A stretch of 64,000 bases of DNA, from positions 8,103,468 to 8,167,467 of the forward strand of contig CM119268.1 in the NCBI GenBank assembly GCA_051294375.1, given 5' to 3'. Positions 35,994-46,769 of the stretch are shown here, piece after piece. Each line of letters begins with the position of its first letter. Position 1 is the first letter of the stretch. This DNA is from Paraspadella gotoi (lineage: Eukaryota > Chaetognatha). The notes beneath the pieces are model-generated. The model ran no database searches and was not told where the DNA came from. It worked only from the letters and a program-made list of their open reading frames with translations. The position numbers and the translations under genes were made by a program.

Positions 35994-38900
35994 GATTTTT
36001 TTGCCAAATAAATTAATTCAAAAATCGTCCCTTACATTAGATTTAACTTAGTTAAAACAACTTTTCTCCCCACATCGAATTTCCAAAGATAAGATAAGAT
36101 AAACAAACAAAAAAAATTGGCATTCGAAACCAATAGTACGAGACAGTAATTCGAGCTGATAAGATTTCAGTCAGAAAAAAAAAATGTATCCTTTCTCACG
36201 AGTTTCCTCTTTTCACTTCTCAGTCCCAGCAACGCCGTCTTGGAATCAGACGCTTACGCCCACGGGGTCGGATATGACCCTTCACGCCCTACCCTCTTCC
36301 CCACCGCCCCTGACGACCGCCCCGCCGCTCCGTTCGATTCTCCGCCCGATACCCCGCCCGACACGCCGCCCGCCTCCACGCCCATCTTTCTGCCCGTCAA
36401 CGATTCGCCGTTCTCGTTGCCCGCCGCCGTTTACCCGACTCCTTCCGGCCGGCGAAGGATCGTCCAATCGGAGCTCACCGACGAGAAAAACTTGCCGATT
36501 TTCTTCACGAATCTGGCCAATCGGAAGCCGGAGAGGCCGGCGACGACGGTCACGCCGACGTTAGCGAACGGCGACGGTTTTCCCGACGTCGTGGGAGCGG
36601 ACAAAAGAGCAGTCTCCCTCGGCGAGAGAGAGATGTCGTCTCGGTCTGGGGATAAGGAAGGAATAAACCGACAGAAGAACAACCATCCCACCGCTCGGTG
36701 AGTGAAATATAAAATTTGGTTTTAAAACAATAATATTATTAAGTCCACTGTTTCAAATAAAGACTCTATATGAGCCGGAATTTTTTTTCCTTAAATTTAT
36801 TGTATAATATTGTATCTATTGTACATTATAAATACTTGTATAAAACTATATAAAACATATAAAAAACGAATTATCGTTACTGCAGCCCGGTGACATCCGC
36901 CTCCAACGACATAGAATACGCGGATCCCAGCTATGTCTTTCATAATCAACCCTATCCCAAGCACAAGAGGGACTCCTTCCTTTTTTCTCAAGGTACCAAC
37001 TAAAGTCGGATTGTAATCATAGATAATCTAGTGCAAAAAAATCGCGCCACTTTATTTCAGACTTTAAAAATAACCATATTTACTTGAATTTTTTAAAATA
37101 TTTTTAAAGTAATTTAGATTCTATTAAAAAATAATAAGTTGGGCATAATTTTTTTTTTTAAATCGGGCCATCCATTTAGCAGCAGTGATTTTTTAAAATG
37201 ATGTATTTTACCGCAAAGCTGAATGTGAAAAAATCTGATAGATTTAAGACTAATTTTTTTTATATTTTGCATTCTTTGTACTACAAAGAATGCAAAATAT
37301 AAAAAAAATTAAAAAATCTTAAATCTACAAATTGTAGTCGATTAAAAATTAAAAAAATATTACGCTGGATATCTGGAAAGAAAGCTGGATAACTGGATTA
37401 CCCCAGATCAATAAATAATGATCTTATTGAAACATACGATGAAAGACAGGTCAATGATTATGAACAGGGATGTGGAGCCGACCTAATTTTGTCTCGGCTC
37501 CGGCTTCGGCTCCAGCTCCAGGCCAAATTTTTTTCCGGCTCCAGCTCCGGCTCCGGCTCCAAGCAAAATTTTTTTTCGGCTCCGGCTCCGGCTCCGGCTC
37601 CAGCAAAAATTTCAACTCGGCTGCCGGCTCCGGCTCCAACTCCGGCTCTATTACTATATATATAATTAAAATTAAGAAATTAAATATTCATAATATATTT
37701 TTTTAAATTATATAATTTATATTTTTATTATAATTAATATTTATTTATATTATAATATATAATATATTTTAATATTAGAAAATATATTTATATAATTAAA
37801 ATTATATTTAAAAATATTAAAATAATAAGCAAAATATTTTTTTATTTTTTTGGTGACATCCTCACTTTTTGGTAATTTAATTGTAAATTATATTTAGCAT
37901 TCTCATTATGGTGATTTTACTTAATACTCAGATTATGGTTAAGGTTAGGGTTGAGATAGTTTAAGGTTAGATTAGGTTGAGTTGGTTGTTTATGGTTAAG
38001 GTTGAGTTGGTAATAATTAGGGTTAGGGTTTAGTAATTTAGGTTAGCTTAAAGTTAAGTAGTTTAAGGTTATGGTTAGGGTTAATGTCAATTTTAAGGTA
38101 AAATTTTAAACAAAAAGCCGGCATTAGGGTTAAGGAAGGTACTGGCAATGGATATTAGGGAATAAAGGTTGAGGTACGAATATATAAAGGGTAGCCCGGT
38201 CCTGGGTTAAGGTTAGGGTTAGGAGGAGGCATGAAGTTGAATGGGAGGCCTGGGTTAGGGTAGGGGGAGAGGCTTACTGTTGATGCACAAAGGCGGATAG
38301 GGTTAGGGTTAAGGCACAGAGATATATGGGAAGCCCAGGCCCGAGTTAGGGTTAGATTTGGGAGAAAAGCATGGAGTGAACGAGAGGCTCGGGTTAGGGG
38401 AAAAGCCCATGGTTGATGCATCAAAGGCAGTTAGTTTGGGTTTAGGCACAGAGATGTACTGGAGGCCAGGGTCTGGGTTAGCATTAGGGGAGAGGAATGG
38501 AGTTTTACAAGAGGCCCGGGTAAGGGTTAGGGTTAGGAAAGACACAGTTAGCGAGTCGAAGGTGGTTAGGGTTGAGGCATGAGAAATGTATGGGAGGCCT
38601 AGACCTGGGTTAGGGTAGGGGAAAGGCATGGAGATGTACGGGAAACTTGGGTTAGTGTTAGTTTTGAGGGAAGAGCCCGCAGGTGATGTATTTATCCCCA
38701 TGTCTCAACTTCAAATTGTCATTTGCAAACTTGTGAAGATATTTTTAATCTGAAAGATTTTTTCTTATAGTAAAAACCTAAAACATTTATATATCCAAAT
38801 TTTATATTCATTGGTTATGATTTGACTTGATATAGACCAGGAAAAAGTTGCTTTAAAATTGTCTTTCATTTTAAAACAAACCTTTTTTTTCAATTTTATA

Positions 38901-41900
38901 AACATTTTTAAAAAACTTTTACATTGTATTAATCCTTTCTTTTTGTTTTTTGAATTATTTAAGAAGAGAAACGAAAATTCATTATTGACAACAATAATTT
39001 TGTTTTATTTTTAATCGGACATGTTTCGATTCTATAACTTTTGAGTCTTCATCAGCATTTAAATTTACAAACTCAATATTTAAAAACTGAAATGTTTTTG
39101 ATTTAATGCTAATAAAAACTATGAAGTCCTAGAGTCGAAAAATGTCCGATTTAAATAACAACAAACCATTGTTATCAAATAACAAATTTTTGTTTTCTCT
39201 CCAAATAAAAACTTTTATATAAAAAGGTATCAATATTAATATCTTCTGAAAAGCTCTTGAAAATTTGAAGAAAATGATATATTTAAGAATATTCTAACGT
39301 GAAAAAAGCCTAACCAGCTTTAGTTTAATTAAGATAATCCAAATTGAAATAATAAAATACTAAAATAATTTTTTTTAAATATCTGACCTATTCTTACTAT
39401 AATGATCTTACTAATTATTGTTTATATTAAGTATCATAAAAAAGCTTAAGAAAAACTTAATAAAATAGCTAACAATAATTTAATAATTATTCAAAAAATT
39501 CTTTAAGAAATTTTTAATTTAATAATTATCTTAAAGCTCGATAGGCTATTTTTAATATTACAGTATTTTTTTATTATGCCAATCTCTTTTATATTTTAAA
39601 AGCTTTCAGAATATATTATATTGATACCTTTTTATATAAAGTTTTGTAAAAAAATAGTTAAAAAGTTAGAAAAACAGATTGAATAAAAAAAATAAAGTTT
39701 TAAAATGAAAACACAATTTTGAAGGCAACTTTTTCTCTGCTCAGTGCCAAGTCAAATCAAAACCAATCAATATAAAATTTGGTTATATAAATGATTTAGG
39801 TTTTTATTACAGAAAAACTTTTTCAGATTAAAAAAAATTTACAAATTTGTAAATGACGATTTTTTTTTAGCGGCGGGCTGTTGTGTATCACCTTGTAGAG
39901 TTAAAATACTAGGTTAAGGTTTTAGCTTGGCATGAGATAAAAGGTTAGGGGGTTAGGGCTAAAAAAATGGCCTGCTGTAAATGATGCAAGATTGCAAATA
40001 AGATAAATTAATTAGGGTTAGGGTTTTTATTGGTTCATTCAGGGTGAATGGGAAGGCTTATTATATCCCCATTATTCCTGGCCAGTCCCTTTTCAAACCC
40101 TGAACTTGACCAATGCTTTTTGTCTATCACTTAGTCCGACCTTAATAAAAAAAGATTGACAGGATACCCGAGTATGGTTATTCCTTTCAGGCATATAATA
40201 TATCCTCTATTTTCCCGGCCGGGGGAGCCAGCTCATTTTGAGCTCTTTCTTACACTTACTTTCACTATCACTTTACTTAACTATCCCTCACCACTTATTC
40301 TTCCATTTCAAATTTCACTTTAATTCACTTTATTTATTTATTTAGTTAGAACAAATTTAATATATTTTTATTTTTGTTAAATATTAGTTTATCTTTAAGT
40401 TTGTTAATTTAATTTATTCCACTATATCTCTATTGTACATTACCAATGTATTGATATTAATTTTTCTCTCTCTTTCTCTCCTTTCTCTCTTTTGACTTTT
40501 CACAAAAATTTGCTTCTTCTTCCCTGTCCTCACCTTTAGCTGTCCTCACATCGGGCCACTGGCTCTTACCCCTATTCTTTGTTGGAAAATCTCTCTCTCT
40601 CTCTCCAAAACTTAATATTAACAGAGAAAAAATTGTTGATTTCAAAACTGCTGATGAAGGCTCTAACCCTGTGAGCCAAAACATATTCTGACTTAAAATT
40701 TTGTCAATAAAAATTTGTTGTTCAAATTCAAAAAACTGTTATCTCCTTAATACTATTGAAAGAAGTAAATTAATATGATGTAAGTTTTATGGTATATTTT
40801 TGGATTCATTAATTAAAAGTTAAAATAAAAAGTATTATATTAAAGTAATTTAATTTTTTATCTTTTAAATAGATATGTTTTCAACCATATGTAACAAAAA
40901 TTGCAAGTATATAATAGGAAAAAAAATTAGTAAGCAAAATAACTTTTATTATTATTATTATTATTTAAAATATATTATTGAAAAGCTTTGCCTTTAATCA
41001 GACTGCTGTATTAAGTAAGGCAAAGCATATTCAGGGATAAAGTATTTATAATAAATTTAATAGATTAAAAATAAAGAATTATTATTATTTACTTAATCTT
41101 ATATATAATAAATATGTGTTATTATATGATAATCCTTTCTTTTCGTTGTAAATGATTTAGAGAAAAACAAAGTTTTATTAGTTTCAACGAATTTGTTTTT
41201 ATTGGAAAACAGACATGTTTCGGCTTTTGGTTTTCAAGCCTTCTTCAGTGTTTGTGAATTAGACAAAATATTGTGCAAAAGAAGAGTGAGAGAGAGAGAG
41301 AGAAGAGAAAGTTAAAGTTTCCAACAAAGTGGTGAGACAGAATAGTGGTCAGAGGTGAGGACAGGGTAAGTGAACACAGATTGAGTGAGTTTTTGAAAAG
41401 AAATGAAATTTGTTAGAGAGAAAGAGAGAGAGAGAGAGATAGACTTAACAGGGATAAATAAATAATTAAAAATAAATTGTGCAATGATACAACAGTGATA
41501 ATGTTAAAAATGAAAAAGATTGGTGAGAATTTTTAACAATCAAAAGAGTGAATAAATAATTCAATATGTGTACTTATTAGCTAAAGAAATTTGGTGAAAT
41601 GTGAAGTTAAAAAATGAAAGAAAGTTTAGTTTATATTTTTATTGCTATATAAGAGCCTAAGAAATTGAAATTTAAGGAGTAAGAAAGAGCTCAAAATGAG
41701 CTGGCCCCCTTGGTTGTGCAAAGGAAGGACATAGGGGATGGTGACGGGTCATTGCGCGTCAGTGGCTGAGAGGAGAGTGTGACCGAATTGTAAGTGTTGG
41801 ACTGGGGACTGAGCCAGAAGGAAAGATCCCTAGTGCCACTCTTATGTCTCTTTGGCCTGATACGCCTGCCGACTGCCCTCGTCTTGCCTGCTGGCGAGGT

Positions 41901-44745
41901 GGGCGGTTGTCTGTTCTTGCCGCTTTAGCGACAGGAGTGGTGGACTCCTCTCCCTCCTCCTGAAGCGGTCGATCGCTCTCCCTCAAATGCAGCAACTCAG
42001 TCCCTTTCTCTGGTGACTGGGCGTCGCCCTAAACGACCGCTTCAGGAGGAGGGAGAGGAGTCCACCACTCCTGTCGCTAAAGCGGCAAGAACGGACAACC
42101 GCCCACCTCGCCAGCAGGCGAGACGAGGCAGTCGGCAGGCGTATCAGCCAAAGAGACATAAGAGTGGCACTAGGGATCTTTCCTTCTGGCTCAGTCCCAG
42201 TCCAACACTTACAAGTTCGGTCACACTCTCCTCTCAGCCACTGACGCGCCAATGACCCGTCACCATCCCCTATGTCCTTCCTCCACAACCAAGGGGGGCC
42301 AGCTCATTTTGAGCTCTTTCTTACTCTTAAATTTCAATTTCTTAGGCTCTTATATAGCAATAAAAATATAAACTAAACTTTCTTTCATTTTTCAACTTCA
42401 CATTTCACAAATTTCTTTAGCTAATTAGTACACATATTGATTATTTATTCACTATTTTGCAATTGTTAAAATTCTCACCAATCTTTTTCAGTTTTTAACA
42501 TTATCATGTTGTACATTGCACAATGTATATTTTTAATTATTTATTTATCCCTGTTAAGTCTATTCTCTTCTCTCTCTCTTTCTCTCTAACAAATTTCATT
42601 TCTTTCAAAAACTCACTCAATCTGTGTTCAACTTACCCTGTCCTCACCTCTGACTACTATTCTGTCTCACTACTTTGTTGGAAAACTTTAAACTTTCTCT
42701 CTCTCTCTCTCTCTCTCTCACTCTTCTTTTGCACAATATTTTGTCTAATTCACAAACACTGAAGAAGGCTTTGAAAACCAAAGCCGAAACATGTCTGTTT
42801 TCCCAATAAAAACAAATTCGTTGAAACTAATAAAACATTGTTTTTCTCTAAATAAATATATGATATTATATAAATTATAAAAATAGAAAAATAGAAAATA
42901 GTAAAACAAGTAAGTTGAAAATTTTCATTAATTATAAAAATTAATATTATATTTTTTTAAATATTTTTTTAATTTGATAATTATAATCTTATTTTATTTT
43001 TATGGAGCTGGAGCCGGGCATTTTTATTTCGGCTCCGGCTCCAGCTCCGGCTCCGGTCAAAAATTTTTTTCGGCTCCGGCTCCAGCTCCGGCTCCGGCCA
43101 GATAAAAATTCTGGCTCCGGCTCCGGCTCCGGCAAAAAAAGCTCGGCTCCGGCGGCTCCAGCTCCGGCTCCGGCTCCGGCTCCACATCCCTGATTATGAA
43201 GCTTTTTGATAAATTTTCCCATTTTATTTTAAAACATCTAAGTGTAAAAAATCATATTTCCTAAACCAAAATGTCTTTATAGAGTGTCTAGAATTTAAAG
43301 TTATAAAGTGGCGCGTTTTTTTAGCACATGAGTGTACAATGGTTGTTTATCACTGATACTTTGTCCGTAAACCCATCCTTTTTCTACATGAAGCCAGTGT
43401 CCTTAATTAAACAAAACATTACGATCGTTGTCTTGAACAGGTGGTTCATCTCCGGGCATCTACACTCAACCGTCTTTCCCTGTCACGTCGCCAAAGCGTC
43501 ATCCGTCGATTCAAGAAACCCCGTCGGAGGTTAGGACAAAAATAACGACGACGACGACGACGACGATTACGTTCACTTTCAATGACCACTTTATCCTCAC
43601 CATGACCTCTCCTCGCACAGTACATCGCTCGCCGGCCCGAGGGAGAGTACAGCGTTCCGTGGGACGAAACTCGCGACAATCTAGACTCTTTGATGCCGGA
43701 TCTGATTCAGTCGCAGAACCCGAGACACAGGGGTAATAATATAATATAATATATATATATATATATATGTACAATATCTGTATAATAGTAAATGGCAGAG
43801 ATAGAAGTTTTTGGACTCTTTGTAAATGTAATACAATAACGAATAATATTAACAATACAATAATGCAAACAATAATACAATTTGTTTTCATGCTCATTTT
43901 TATTGACACCTCCGTTGTTTTTTTGTTCCAAGATGCCTCGGTTTCTTCCAACTGGCATTCGGTGGCGCCAGGAAGCAAAACCGATCTCGTCGCCAACAAA
44001 AGCGCATCGCGGCCATTGACGGAGCCGACGACGAAAGCGTCGAAAAAGTCGAAAGACAAAAAAGAGAAAAAGGAGGAAGAAAAGAAGAAGAAGAAATTGA
44101 GGAGATCCAAAGAGGACAAACTCGACGAGATAAACAAAAGGGAGGAAAATCAAAACAAAGGAGAGGATGGCAAAACTCGGATGGACGAGAACGGTAGAGC
44201 GATTGGCGGCGGGACCGACGATATCGACGACTCAGGTGAAATGGACGTACATTAATAACTGTTTAATGATTATTTCAAAAATGTATATAATGTTATATAT
44301 GTATAAACATTTGCAAATTACTCTTTTCACTATTTTCTATTTTTATATTTTATGAAGGATTGAGTATTTAATCTTATTATTTAATCAAATATATATTGCT
44401 TTCTTTCCTAAAAATTCTAATAATTCAATTTGGGAAGGGGAAATCAGCGTTGTCTTCTGGAAATAGAGGGAGCATCTATACAACACAAGGTTAGATTACT
44501 TCCTGTCCTAGTTTTCTAATAGATATCACACATCATTTCTGTTAGAAAGTCAGTATAAAGTTAGTATAAAATAATTGAATTTTAAACAAATCAAATCAAA
44601 TCTTGCTCTCCCTCCCCCATTTTCAGAACGCCGTCCTTCGGTTTTGGGCGCGGAACCTGATTTAGAATTCCAGAGCATTTCCGAAAACATCTTTATGAAG
44701 AAGAATCAAGTTGTGAAGCGACCGGGCACTCAGATATCCTCTTGA
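33200..44745 (+). CDS. Single-pass CUB-domain receptor with YxxP motifs in a long cytoplasmic tail
   Basis: Thirteen exons: 33200-33266, 33624-33673, 34036-34134, 34508-34624, 34705-34797, 34866-35031, 35495-35612, 36224-36697, 36886-36992, 43441-43529, 43621-43732, 43933-44235, 44627-44745. All phases close over 1914 nt (637 residues). Residues 1-22 form a signal peptide (FSIFIFSLFLLS). Residues ~43-195 form one CUB domain, with the hallmark GQIFSPEYPNGLPY and six Cys. Residues ~199-221 are a Val-rich transmembrane helix (SGTVFVVVVFLVVPFVVV) followed by KQRCSKKNKDPKK. The ~415-residue tail is Pro-rich, then Lys/Glu-rich. It contains four YxxP motifs (YPTP, YADP, YTQP, YSVP), the class bound by Crk/CrkL SH2 domains once phosphorylated. 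DCBLD-type receptors combine CUB with YxxP, but the LCCL and discoidin domains are absent here. A role in tyrosine-kinase adaptor signalling is inferred. Intron 9 (6.4 kb) holds a nested transposon. Confidence 0.85.
34228..34395 (+). repeat. Dispersed repeat family A, longest copy
   Basis: In intron 3 of the CUB receptor gene. It begins GAAATTGGTACAACC, has an internal tandem of the AAGCTTTGGACA unit, and ends CAAGCTTTCAATCAAG. Confidence 0.8.
34629..34679. repeat. (GA)n microsatellite
   Basis: Fills most of the 80-bp intron 4 of the CUB receptor gene, between donor and acceptor. Confidence 0.95.
35882..35990. repeat. (GAAA)n and (GATA)n microsatellites
   Basis: Adjacent tetranucleotide arrays in intron 7 of the CUB receptor gene. 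Confidence 0.95.
37457..37464. repeat. Target-site duplication, left
   Basis: ATTATGAA immediately before the CAGGG end. The identical octamer follows the other end at 43193-43200. Confidence 0.9.
37495..37650. repeat. Subterminal GGCTCC array, left
   Basis: Imperfect hexamer repeats broken by A/T runs just inside the left end of the hAT-like element. Short subterminal repeats commonly bind transposase in hAT elements. Both arrays read GGCTCC on the + strand, so they are in direct orientation even though the ends are inverted. Confidence 0.85.
37920..38700. repeat. Degenerate TTAGGG-like array with ~135-bp higher-order period
   Basis: Many GGTTAGGG, GGTTAAGG and GGGTTAG blocks. From about 38165 the sequence repeats with a period near 135 bp, at least four units (starting near 38165, 38300, 38430 and 38564). 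Each has a telomere-like block, then AGGCACAGAGAT, GGGAGGCC, GGCATGGAG and GATGCA-type landmarks. A second, short TTAGGG-rich stretch is at 39900-40030, beyond the 38713-39862 foldback. This resembles subtelomeric or interstitial telomeric sequence. Confidence 0.8.
38713..39862. mobile_element. Foldback element interrupting the TTAGGG-like array
   Basis: Diverged inverted arms of ~165 bp pair 38713-38880 with 39690-39862 (landmarks CCAAATTTTATATTCATTGG and TTTGACTTG). A second inverted pair is at ~39206-39270 and ~39590-39655. Within the left half a smaller inverted pair (~38965-39060 and ~39110-39215) carries hammerhead-like cores. Target duplications were not resolved. Confidence 0.7.
39018..39075 (-). 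ncRNA. Decayed hammerhead-like motif
   Basis: On the minus strand: CTGATGA, an extra A, stem II GACUC/GAAUC with one mismatch, GAAA, two-pair stem III AC/GU, and GUC. Stem I is poor (C-G, G-U, then a mismatch). A further degraded partner lies inverted at about 39131-39165 on the + strand. Probably inactive. Confidence 0.45.
40210..40745 (+). mobile_element. Penelope-like terminal segment, single arm, decayed
   Basis: Begins with the GCCAGCTCATTTTGAGCTCT block shared with the 41.2-42.9 kb foldback. It has the same CT-rich middle and ends in a hammerhead-like core (CTGATGAAGGCTC ... GAGCCAAAAC) in which the conserved GAAA has become AAAA. Read as a diverged solo copy of the foldback's right arm. 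Confidence 0.6.
41204..41256 (-). ncRNA. Type I hammerhead ribozyme motif, left arm
   Basis: Minus strand: stem I of five pairs (ACAAACA before the core against UGUUU after it), core CUGAAGA plus an extra A, stem II GGCUU/AAGCC, GAAA, two-pair stem III AC-AU-GU, and cleavage triplet GUC at 41214-41212. All conserved core bases are present. The extra A before stem II and the tiny stem III deviate from the textbook form; minimal stem III is a reported feature of Penelope-associated hammerheads, which may work as dimers. Confidence 0.65.
41759..42255. pseudogene. Paired remnants of a mobile-element reading frame
   Basis: Minus 41759-41995 and plus 42013-42255 encode nearly the same Arg/Pro/Gln-rich peptide diverging from the palindrome centre, and both soon end in stops. 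They may be the 5' end of the element's protein. No catalytic motif is visible. Confidence 0.45.
42753..42801 (+). ncRNA. Type I hammerhead ribozyme motif, right arm
   Basis: Core CUGAAGA at 42759-42765, extra A at 42766, stem II of seven pairs (42767-42773 with 42779-42785, loop AAAAC), GAAA at 42786-42789, stem III of two pairs (42789-42790 with 42793-42794, loop AU), and GUC ending at 42795. Stem I pairs 42796-42800 with 42758-42754 (five pairs). Self-cleavage is predicted after 42795. Its mirror partner is at 41204-41256. Confidence 0.68.
43003..43184. repeat. Subterminal GGCTCC array, right
   Basis: Same hexamer as the left array, also broken by A/T runs, running up to the right terminal inverted repeat. 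Confidence 0.85.
43193..43200. repeat. Target-site duplication, right
   Basis: ATTATGAA immediately after the CCCTG end, identical to 37457-37464. Confidence 0.9.
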
Positions 44746-44862
44746 AAGGCGCTCCGATGTCAGATGCAAGCGTCGGCATCGCCAGCTGTTACAGCATTAT
44801 TTACATTTAAATCGCTCTTTTATTTTTAAATTATTTCTTTATCACTTGTGAATTATTGGCGT

Positions 44863-44868
44863 AATAAA
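44863..44868 (+). terminator. Polyadenylation signal AATAAA
   Basis: AATAAA about 118 bp past the stop codon of the CUB receptor gene. Confidence 0.6.
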
Positions 44869-45114
44869 ACTCCTGTCTTGTATGAAGATGTTTTTTATTA
44901 CTCTTTAAAATAATAAATCGGTGTGAGATTTTTTTTTACCTCAGCTAAACTCCCTAAAATAATAACAAAAACAAAAGAAAAAAATCATTATTTATATATT
45001 ATATATTATGTATCTTAAAACAAGTTCGAGCAAACAATGTCGGATCTTCCCACGATAATTATCAGTAATTAATAAATTAATTATTAATTAAATAATTAAT
45101 TAGGTAATTAATTA

Positions 45115-45214
45115 NNNNNNNNNNNNNNNNNNNNNNNNNNNNNNNNNNNNNNNNNNNNNNNNNNNNNNNNNNNNNNNNNNNNNNNNNNNNNNNNNNNNNN
45201 NNNNNNNNNNNNNN
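45115..45214. other. Assembly gap of 100 N
   Basis: Follows an (AATT)-rich run and precedes GA-rich sequence. No flank duplication is seen here. Confidence 0.95.
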
Positions 45215-45309
45215 CGCGAGAGAGAATCGAGGTCATGTTCCTTGACATTTTTACTCGTTGCCCTCGCAAGGCCACGAAATCCAGGTAAAGAGAAAAAAGC
45301 GCGGAATAA

Positions 45310-46079
45310 ATGGCGATAATAAAAGTTTTTAGAAGGAAAAAAATAATCAGAATTTATCAAAAAACGAACGATCACGCAAGAGATCGTAAAGAGAGAAAGA
45401 GACAGAAAGAGAGATAGAGAAGAGAGAGAGAGAAAGAGAGAGAGAGAAAGAAGTTGAACAGACGCTGCATTGGCGGAACTCGTTTACTCGTCGCCAAATT
45501 AAAATATATTTACTATATACTAATTTGATATTGCAGGTAAGTACTATAATCAAATTAGCATTTAGTAAATTATAATGAAGTGGAAATTCAAACAAAAAAT
45601 ACTTGAATCGATATGAAACAAAGAAAATGGACACACATTTCAACTTCATCACTGCCTCACTAATGGAACTTGATAAATAGATAAATTGTTTGGTAGTTAA
45701 ACCATAAACGGCAAATAGGCAGTAAAAAATGATCGGCATATAGCATACAATCCGGCATATTCAAATTTGTGAAAAAAAATTTAAGGTTTTTCGATCAACA
45801 ACATTGGACAGAGTATAAAGATTTCTTCTGGCAATGTAAATCTGTATTAAATATGTTATTTGCTTATTATATATTTTTCTTTAATAACAATCATGTTAGC
45901 GACGGAGAGAGATGGAGAAAGCGTAAAATTTCTGACGTATGAGTTATTCTTCACTTTTTTCTAAAATAAATCCACAGAAAATCTTGGATGTAAATTTGGG
46001 ATAATGGTGATAATAAAAGTTTTTAGAAGGAAAAAAATAATCATAATTTTTCAAAAAACGAACGATCAGCAAGAAATCG

Positions 46080-46124
<45 letters not shown>

Positions 46125-46588
46125 TCACAGAGAGAGACTCACAGAGAGAGTCAGACAGAGAGAAACAAAGCTGGACAGCTGCTGGAAGGCCGCTGTACAG
46201 TCACTGCAAAGACTGAACTCGTTTTTTCTAAAAGAGAAAATAATTTAAGAAATAAAAGAAAGGCAAAAATATTTTACAATTGTTTACAATTGGAAATTTT
46301 TCCAATTTTTTCCAATCGCAGCTTGTAAAAGATTTAATAATATTTGTATTAAAATTAAGATATAGCTTCTCATTAAAAAAATCCTTTTGAGTTCCCATTT
46401 TTATTAAAAATTTATACAAAATTTTTTGAATTTCATCTTCAATATTATATACTGCAATATGTAATATAGATAAAGCATTTCTATATACTAATTTGGATAT
46501 TATAATGAGTACTTTAATCTCATTTGCATATTGCAGTAAATCATAATGAAGTGGAAATTCAAACAAAAAATACTTAAATCCAAATGTA
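45310..46588. repeat. Pair of diverged direct repeats
   Basis: 45310-45618 and 46003-46588 share the landmarks GATAATAAAAGTTTTTAGAAG, a GA tract, ATATACTAATTTG and AATGAAGTGGAAATTC in the same order, with different spacer lengths. Probably two copies of one element of unknown class. Confidence 0.7.
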
Positions 46589-46723
46589 ATATGAAAATAT
46601 CACAGCTATTTCAAATGAAAAGCCATATCTAAATTTTTAACTTACTATGATCGCACACTTTTGTAAAAACGGTAAGTCACAGCCAACCTATAAAAGCGTA
46701 GTAGTTTTTAATATATGAAAACA

Positions 46724-46731
46724 GCGTGACG

Positions 46732-46769
<38 letters not shown>

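Larger units (their letters stand above)
41157..42854. mobile_element. Penelope-like foldback: two head-to-head arms of ~0.83 kb
   Basis: Near-identical inverted arms meet at about 41980-42030 and read outward. Each arm has, in order: a coding-like fragment (shared residues RPLQEEGEESTTPVAKAART), the TCAAAATGAGCT block, AT-rich DNA, a GA/CT tract, a hammerhead ribozyme motif, and an end in TTTAGAGAAAAAC or its complement. Inverted pseudo-LTRs with hammerheads are a known trait of Penelope-like elements. No reverse transcriptase or GIY-YIG sequence is present, so the assignment rests on the ribozymes and the layout. Confidence 0.65.
37465..43192. mobile_element. hAT-like DNA transposon, non-autonomous, 5.73 kb
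   Basis: The ends are a 16-bp perfect terminal inverted repeat, CAGGGATGTGGAGCCG at 37465 and its complement ending at 43192. They are flanked by a perfect 8-bp direct repeat ATTATGAA (37457-37464 and 43193-43200). CAGGG-type ends and 8-bp target duplications are defining traits of the hAT superfamily. Next to each end is a GGCTCC array (37495-37650; 43020-43184). The interior has no transposase-length frame. It instead contains TTAGGG-like arrays and Penelope-like foldbacks, so it is either a non-autonomous hAT that captured or received other elements, or a composite. It sits in intron 9 of the CUB receptor gene and leaves the splice sites untouched. Confidence 0.85.

Noticed and set aside
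36282-36691. Minus-strand frames over CUB-gene exon 8
   Set aside because: Shadows of a Pro-rich exon whose plus frame is fixed by phase on both sides.
38155-38701. Minus-strand Pro/Asn/Leu-rich frames over the telomere-like array
   Set aside because: Produced by the CCCTAA-type repeat. The ~135-bp period explains them without coding.
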